Below are positions 7,709 through 13,155 of a DNA stretch of 13,155 nucleotides, in pieces. This DNA comes from Heterostelium multicystogenum. Its lineage: Eukaryota; Evosea; Eumycetozoa; Acytosteliales; Acytosteliaceae. Made by a program: the position numbers and the translations under genes. The notes beneath the pieces are model-generated. The model saw only the letters and a program-made list of their open reading frames with translations, was not told where the DNA came from and did no database searches. Where the stretch lies: positions 1 to 13,155 of the forward strand of contig RCNN01000472.1 of NCBI GenBank assembly GCA_003667245.1. Direction: 5' to 3'. How positions within the stretch are numbered: the stretch's first letter is position 1; each line of letters begins with the position of its first letter.

Positions 7709-8409
7709 ATGGATCCTCTCATCCTGCATTTTCGGGGTGAAGAACTAATTATCCCAAGGAATGGGATCAAGTATTTTTCTCAGCTCAGAAAACCAATAAT
7801 CGATGGGTTTTGTCTCCGTGGAATCTCGATATTTAGGTTTCATCCCTATTTACCACCTGTCGATGATGACGGTGTTTCCTCTTTCAGCGGCTCCTCCTGC
7901 TGATGCTCCTCTTCCTCCTGTTTGGAATAATGAACAACTTAGGGTTGAAATTCCAGATGATGTGACCCATATCTTTGTCACCGAGCCACCAGGTAAGTCA
8001 AGTTTTAACAAAATTATCATATCATTTAATTAATACAATCATTCAGTTAATGTTTTCAACAGCGATAGTGATGAGAGACCAATCCAAGTGTTTGAACAAG
8101 GATGTTCGATTCAAACCATTAAAGAAAGTTTAAATTTATCAAGGGTAAGCTTGAGAATGAGGATTCCTCATCACCAAATTATAGATTATGAATGATCCAA
8201 GATTAACAATTGTAGAGCCTCCATTTCCTGGAGGGGATTATACAATGGTTAATGTTGAAAAGAATGTAAGTCTTTACACTTAATTATAACTAATAATTTT
8301 GCTAATATATAAACAAGTCGTTCTTTAGATAGGACCTGTTAGGAAGTATCTTATTTCATTTAGTTCTGTTCCAACCTACTTATCTGCAATAATAGCTATT
8401 GCAGCTTAG
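7709..8409 (+). CDS. Small five-exon gene of unknown function (about 175 aa)
   Basis: The start ATG at 7709 (MDPLILHFRGEELIIPRNG) follows an A/T-rich leader. The exons I infer are 7709-7871, 7888-7992, 8047-8144, 8185-8265 and 8329-8409. Introns 7993-8046 (54 b), 8145-8184 (40 b) and 8266-8328 (63 b) each begin GTAAG and end AG, and joining them keeps one frame that avoids the stops found when reading through. Sequence features are a Pro/Ala-rich stretch (APPADAPLPPVWNN), VEIPDDVTHIFVTEPP, an acidic SDSDER, a second EPPFPGGDY and a hydrophobic C-terminus (YLSAIIAIAA). The first junction is odd: only a 16-base GT...CAG segment (7872-7887) restores frame, so it may be a one-base indel rather than an intron. 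AATAAA follows 20 bases after the TAG. I do not recognise the family. Confidence 0.65.
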
Positions 8410-8429
8410 TGTTGTCCTTTTACAATCAA

Positions 8430-8439
8430 AATAAATAAA
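8430..8439 (+). promoter_or_regulatory. Tandem AATAAA polyadenylation signal
   Basis: Two overlapping AATAAA hexamers lie 20 bases after the stop codon of the gene ending at 8409, which supports that stop and strand. Confidence 0.6.
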
Positions 8440-8572
8440 TCCTTTTAAATTTACAATTTCCCTTGGGAATTAATATATAAAAGGATACAATCAACTCAAT
8501 CAAAATAATCTTTATTTCTCTTTTCACCAGCAATAGTAACCATCTCTGTTCATTTGATACTATCATTGGAAG

Positions 8573-8578
8573 TTTATT
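8573..8578 (-). promoter_or_regulatory. Possible minus-strand AATAAA signal
   Basis: TTTATT on the plus strand reads AATAAA on the minus strand, about 93 bases past the TAA/TGA-terminated N/Q-rich frame ending at 8671. It fits convergent transcription with the gene ending at 8409, but a chance hexamer is likely in DNA this AT-rich. Confidence 0.3.
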
Positions 8579-8670
8579 GATTTTGATAAATGTATATTTC
8601 TCCTGGTCGGAATTTAAGTATAAATTTATTAAATCAATGGAGTCCTTTCATATTCCCAACAACTATAGCA

Positions 8671-8898
8671 TCATTTGGGACAAGTTGTCTTGGTTGTTTG
8701 CTGTTGGTAGTGAATTTGATCATTATTCATGGTTCTTTGTTGTACTTGTTGATTGTGTTGAATATTATTGTTATTCTTTGAAAAGTACTGTTTCTGTTGG
8801 TACTTCTTTTTGAAAGATCTATTCTTTTGAATACAAACTTTTCTTGTATTACCATCCAATTCTTGTTCATTGCTCCTTCTTTGTAGTATTGTGATTGA
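8671..8898 (-). CDS. N/Q-rich open frame, possible last exon
   Basis: The minus-strand frame is open for 76 codons without an ATG, after an in-frame TGA at 8899-8901. It encodes a basic start (RSFKKKYQQKQYFSK) and then an N/Q-rich tract (NNNNIQHNQQVQQ, then HYQQQTTKTT) before the stop at 8671. Asn/Gln tracts are the hallmark of dictyostelid proteins. Lack of a start codon suggests it is an internal or last exon, or a fragment. The frame on the opposite strand is hydrophobic, as expected for the complement of such codons. No function can be given. Confidence 0.35.
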   Translation of the reverse strand, partial: SITILQRRSNEQELDGNTRKVCIQKNRSFKKKYQQKQYFSKNNNNIQHNQQVQQRTMNNDQIHYQQQTTKTTCPK

Positions 8899-9051
8899 TC
8901 AATAGATGTTTCAATATTGATAAAATAAGTAAAGTATGGGTTGTTATTTTAAAATATTTTCTATAAAATATATTTTATTCTTTATATTATTATTAATTTT
9001 GAGTTATTTTTAGAATGAATAGACCTTTACATTGTTGATGCTATATCTTCT

Positions 9052-9162
9052 CTAGATACTTGTTGTCTTATATGTCGTCTTTGAGATTACTATGTTTATC
9101 TTAATGTTATTGTTATGTTTTTTGTTGCTGCTTCTGATTCTGTTGTTGTTGTTATTATGAGC
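9052..9162 (-). CDS. Short Asn-rich open frame, possible exon
   Basis: The minus-strand frame is 36 codons and starts after an in-frame TAA: AHNNNNNRIRSSNKKHNNN, ending TSI. There is no ATG. It may be an upstream exon of the N/Q-rich frame at 8671-8898, but no clean splice pair joins the two. It may equally be only a GTT/AAC microsatellite. Confidence 0.22.
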   Translation of the reverse strand, partial: AHNNNNNRIRSSNKKHNNNIKINIVISKTTYKTTSI

Positions 9163-9228
9163 TTAAACTATATTTAATATATTTTGATCTTTATATAATA
9201 TTTAATGATTCTGTTTCAATTTGCTAAT

Positions 9229-11604
9229 CTATAGATTACTCTTTGGAATACCAACACGCTCTGCCATATGTTTGACATAGTCAAGATCTCTCTTTGCCAA
9301 TGGGATATTCAAAGCATCCTCATAGAATTTATGTGAATCTAAAATCGATAATGTGTAGGGCTTCAAAGTATTGCACAACTCACTGACAGCTTCTGAGATG
9401 GCAAGTGCCTTACCCAGACGATAGATAATTCCAATTTCTAAAGAATCCAACATCCTGCTCGATATTATTCAATGCATACAATCTAACCATATCGTTCAAT
9501 CACATTCTTAGTGATTGGATCCGTTACTTTCTGCATATTTCTCTGTGCATTCTCCAACATGAATAGATGTGCGTATAACTCTTGGCTAAATCAATAACTT
9601 GTATCACTATAGCAGTTGTCACCAAAAGAGATTTAGTATGTTTGCTCTCGCATATGTCTATCTATCTATCTATCTATTTATCTACTTACATGAGGCATTC
9701 CAAGATTGCGCAAGAAAGAAAGTCCCTTTCCTTTACATTGATTGAGGTGGTCGATTACGATGGATCTAGTTTTCTCGAATCTTAAAGAGGAATGCCATGA
9801 TGGTGGAATTCATTCGACAAGCAAGTATGGCATTGAACGATAGTGAGTGTGTATTGGGTTGGATGTTGTCAAGAATGTCTGCACCTCTTTCATGATATAG
9901 CCTGTCATACCCTGTTTCTTATACCACTCTTGTACTCTGAGAGAAGGAACTTGGCTAAGCTGTTGGTAAGAGAACTGCTCCGTCACCCTCCCGCAGTTTG
10001 GAATACATCGAGATCGTTACGAATAGCTCCGAACAAATTAATAGGATGAAGACACCGTTACCTCCACAAAATACACGCAGCTTCGAAATGCTTTGGATGG
10101 GTGTACTCGCAGACCATAAGCCCTTGACACCGCTGACAATAGAGTGATACTCCTCACGCTTTCTCCTCGCTACGTGAAGACTCCTGTAATTTATCGATAA
10201 TCCAATTCCTTGCAGAACTCAAAAGCAATGTTTGTTGCCAACATTGGAATCCAATACTCTGTTATGTGTAGGATAATCATGATCACTAAAATGATATACT
10301 TTGTTAATCAAACTGTAATATACATTATTATACTGAATCTTTGTCAAACAAGATCTTCCCCATCTCTACTCTATCGACTCTTCCTTCGATACATAACAAT
10401 TCATTCTCAGGCTTTCCTTTTTTCACAAACTGGTCTTCTACTAAATGCATATCTAAAATAAAGCGGTCTTCAAGGCTACAGACAAGAATATTAGTTGGTC
10501 CACATAAATACTATAAACAATCTACCAAAGACACCAATTGTGAAATAGTGATTTGAAATAGCTTGCCTGGTGATGAGATATTTAGTTGAGGTATTGTCCG
10601 TCTTCTGTGATGGTTGCAAACTTTATTCAACAAGTTCTCTCCTTGGAACTCTATAGTTGAGAATCTAATCCATGCATTGTCAATACCATTCCATCCGACC
10701 CTTGTGTTCCACAATCACCTAGCTCGATGCCCTTGAATACCTCCATTGTGGATTTGGGATTTCTAAGAGGGACGACAATGGACATGCACTCCTTTGTCCT
10801 GTCCATCGAATATCAGCCTTGGTAAACAAAACTTACATGAGTTCCAAACACTTAAATTATTAGGATAAGAATCAATCAGTAAGTTTGTTGCTCAATCTTT
10901 AGTCTAGGACTCAATCAAAACTCATAGGAACCAATATTTACTTGAAACATTCCAATCCCAAAAACTTGGTGCTCGATAAAGACGGCGAGTTGATCACGAA
11001 TTCCTTGGCAAACTGGAATCGTAGGTTGCTGTTGTCTCGATCTGTCGCACGTTGGAGCCATGGCCCATTTCGCGGTTCATTGCAAAACCACCGACAATAT
11101 TGAAATTATTGATATCGTTAAAGTATTTCTGGTGGTTGATAATCCGTTCCGACTTCGAGAATGGTTCCACCAAAACAATTGGAAGTGGATTAACATATTT
11201 TAGCGATCGTCGAGAACTCCACCAAAGCAAACATGCTGTAGAGATAGGCTAACATTTTCTTGGGGTCATCTTTCAGGAGCTGAACACTCAATTTTAACCC
11301 AACTTGCAAATCTCTCTCACCGTTTCATTCGTAATTCTTTTTTGGTTCTTGGAATCCACATCGAACATCTCGTTGTATTTTTATTTTATTGTCCCACAAT
11401 TAATTTATGAAATTCATCCCATTTTCCTAAATTGATAAATCAAAAAAAAGCAACCAGAACAAAGTTAGTAATCATCGATCAATCAAAATAATCCTCTACA
11501 CATCCAAAGAACTATCGCTTACATTTTTGATAATCTTTAAGTGGACCATTTCTTATTCTATACAAGACATTCGTATCTATACTTGGTTTAAAATTCTGAG
11601 TCAT
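9229..11604 (-). pseudogene. Peroxisomal acyl-CoA oxidase, heavily frameshifted
   Basis: Acyl-CoA oxidases catalyse the first, H2O2-producing step of peroxisomal fatty-acid beta-oxidation with FAD. Family motifs appear in order on the minus strand: exon 1 from ATG at 11604 (MTQNFKPSIDTNVLYRIRNG) with a GTAAGC donor at 11522; VQLLKDDPKKMLAYLYSMF; GGFAMNREMGHGSNVRQIE near 11090-11030; EFVINSPSLSSTKF; FDGQDKGVHV; VGWNGIDNAWIRF near 10690; EEYHSIVSGVKGLWSA; ALNNIEQDVG; and an intact last segment from 9453 to 9229 ending GIPKSNL. Introns 11427-11522 and 9607-9689 have consensus ends. At least ten changes of frame are needed, almost all small indels, so no full protein can be made as written. At exon 1/2 the junction reads TGA. 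The EMGHGSN motif is preceded by NR where the family has T, an in-frame extra codon. Confidence 0.85.
9657..9684. repeat. (TCTA)n microsatellite inside an intron
   Basis: Five perfect TCTA units, a TTTA and another TCTA lie within the inferred acyl-CoA oxidase intron 9607-9689. On the gene strand this is GATA repeats just after the GTAAGT donor. Confidence 0.85.
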
Positions 11605-11929
11605 TTTGTATAAAAATAGCAATGGAAATAGTTCTAACTCTAAAAAAAATAATCTAATCCAAACTTTTCCTGTCAAATAGATAGATATTTATAATTTAAA
11701 TACTAGGCTATATATAACTAGTCAGAATATAAGTCAATAATTATGCTATAATAATGATATTTATTATTTATATATTTTTAAAAATAAATGAAAAGAAATA
11801 ATTGAATATTTAGATCTAATAATAATAAGTTTGTGTTTTATTTGCTGTCAGATACGTAGGTGTATGTTAGGGTAATAGGGTAATTATATAAATTTGAAAT
11901 TTAAATATAAGAAATAAGTTTTATTTTTG

Positions 11930-11954
11930 TTTAGTTTAGTTTGGTTTGGTTTGG
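11930..11954 (+). repeat. TTTAG/TTTGG pentamer repeat
   Basis: Five consecutive pentamers occur: two TTTAG and then three TTTGG. It lies in intergenic DNA upstream of the acyl-CoA oxidase gene. Confidence 0.8.
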
Positions 11955-13056
11955 TATTGTTTAGAATTAGATTAGATGGTGTTATTTAATGCTTTGTGTT
12001 TAATTATTTTGTCACTCTGATGACTGATTTTGTTTTGATTTGTTTTGATTTTAATGTGATTTGAAATGAATAATTATTTGTATTGTATATCAAACAAATG
12101 GATATATAATGAAATTGTGAAATGTTGATGAAATTAAGAATGAAATAGAAATTTAGTGTTACTCCAGAACAATTTAACATATTATATACTTGCCTAATTT
12201 AACCATTTATCACGATCACAATCACCACCCATCAAATTAATTAAAAAAAAAAACATTATATTATAAAATTGATTATTAAATTATTTTCAAAAAAAAAACC
12301 AATTTCATCCTATTACTCCTCTCTCAATTCTTGAATAATCTAGGAGATAAAAACCCCCCTTAAACCCACTTACCTTATGATTTTGATGCAAACCTAGGAA
12401 TCAAACTAAACAGGTATCAGTTTTGTTTTTTTTATCAATTTCGCAAATTTGGTATCAAAATTTAAGGAAATTAGAGTAAAGAGAGCCAAAGCTGTTGCGT
12501 CCAAAGAAATTTTAGTGAAATTGAGACCCATTTATTGATGTCAAGTCTGGCGTTTGTAAAACTTAAAACACACCCACACCCCAGGCACCAAAAATGTAAA
12601 TGTAATGTAAAAATATAAATGGCACGATTCAATTGCAAAACGGTTGTTGAGGCAGGTCTGGTTTGAACCTGATGATCTGATGCTTGTGTAAACATCATTC
12701 TTGTAATTTCTTAAATTAAAATTTACATCAAATTTGATATTATTGCCTGACCTTTAACAACGCCATGCCTGAATACATTCAACAACAAGTGAAGGATAAT
12801 CTCTTCACTCACTGTTTGATAGATACATTGATGGACCTTCTACTTGCTTCACACAAACAAATAAGATTAAATGTAATGAAATGTGATGATGAATGTAATG
12901 TAAACAACAGTTATTATTAATAATTAAACGAATCCCATCACATCCCAAACCCACTACCACTACTATCACCACCACAAAAACAAAACTAAAACACAATCTT
13001 ATCTAATCCTATGACAGATAACATCATATCTAAAACAGGACCTTAACAAACTCCAA

Positions 13057-13074
13057 CATCATCATCATCATCAT
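13057..13074. repeat. (CAT)6 microsatellite
   Basis: Six perfect CAT units. On the minus strand they would encode the Asp run of the small frame starting at 13099. Confidence 0.85.
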
Positions 13075-13155
13075 CACTATTTTTAGATGGTAATTTCATT
13101 AAATTTTAGTGGCAAAGCTTAAAAAGGATCCTTGATTGATTGTATCCCTGCCTTA

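Larger units (their letters stand above)
11605..13155. other. AT-rich region without a supported gene
   Basis: Long A/T runs, low-complexity TTTRG and CCA-rich patches and short simple repeats fill this stretch. The first part is the probable promoter side of the acyl-CoA oxidase gene. A plus-strand frame of about 44 codons near 12415-12538 (ending ILVKLRPIY) has no ATG and no clear splice context. Just before the right edge, a minus-strand ATG at 13099 starts MKLPSKNSDDDDDD and stops after about 18 codons; it could be a first exon of a gene but nothing confirms it. Confidence 0.5.

Noticed and set aside
8577..8813. Plus-strand hydrophobic frame
   Set aside because: It is the complement of an N/Q-rich minus frame and has no splice or homology support.
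9657..9684. CRISPR-like or regulatory array
   Set aside because: It is a simple tetranucleotide microsatellite without spacers, in a eukaryotic intron.
9582..10556. Plus-strand frames across the acyl-CoA oxidase region
   Set aside because: Recognisable acyl-CoA oxidase motifs lie on the minus strand throughout this interval.
12640..12690. Possible tRNA around GGTTTGAACC
   Set aside because: The B-box-like core lacks a five-pair T stem, and no acceptor or anticodon stem could be formed on either strand.
12471..12698. Minus-strand frame of 75 codons
   Set aside because: No ordered motif, mixed low-complexity composition and no neighbouring exon; probably chance.
12805..12996. Minus-strand frame with a Val-rich run
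   Set aside because: It arises from the CCA/CAC-rich low-complexity DNA on the plus strand and has no protein-like features beyond that.

Overview
The window reads as an AT-rich eukaryotic nuclear genome, most likely a dictyostelid social amoeba. The evidence is short GTAAG...AG introns of 40 to 96 bases, N/Q-rich open frames, AATAAA signals, many AT microsatellites, a tRNA gene with an external B box downstream, and an L1-type retrotransposon placed about 100 bases 3' of that tRNA gene. The species cannot be named from sequence alone.

Layout. 1-428 (minus) is the partial, interrupted coding region of a probable secreted beta-helix-like protein. 429-985 is AT-rich non-coding DNA. 986-1069 is a tRNA-Thr(AGT) gene with an 11-base intron and a T-run terminator, followed by a tRNA-like relic carrying a strong extra B box. 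About 10 bases past the relic lies a full-length non-LTR retrotransposon, 1181-5735, bounded by a direct repeat (ATTTTTCCCC, extendable to CCGA/CGA). It encodes ORF1 (intact) and ORF2 (endonuclease, reverse transcriptase, C-terminal Cys/His cluster, split by three frameshifts). It ends in two A tracts separated by a UUCG hairpin and an AATAAA signal.

5748-6886 (minus) is a second broken, Asn/Thr/Ser-rich gene of unknown function. 7012-7309 (plus) is a possible short two-exon gene with a hydrophobic N-terminus. 7709-8409 (plus) is a small multi-exon gene of about 175 residues, unrecognised, with one awkward exon junction. 8671-9162 (minus) holds two N/Q-rich open frames. 9229-11604 (minus) is a recognisable peroxisomal acyl-CoA oxidase gene ending in KSNL and broken by many small frameshifts. 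11605-13155 has low-complexity AT-rich DNA with short repeats and no convincing gene.

The genes do not form a pathway. The common thread is the tRNA-retrotransposon association, and that nearly all longer coding regions are disrupted mostly by small indels rather than stop substitutions. That points either to an assembly with indel errors or to a decaying region; the sequence alone cannot decide.
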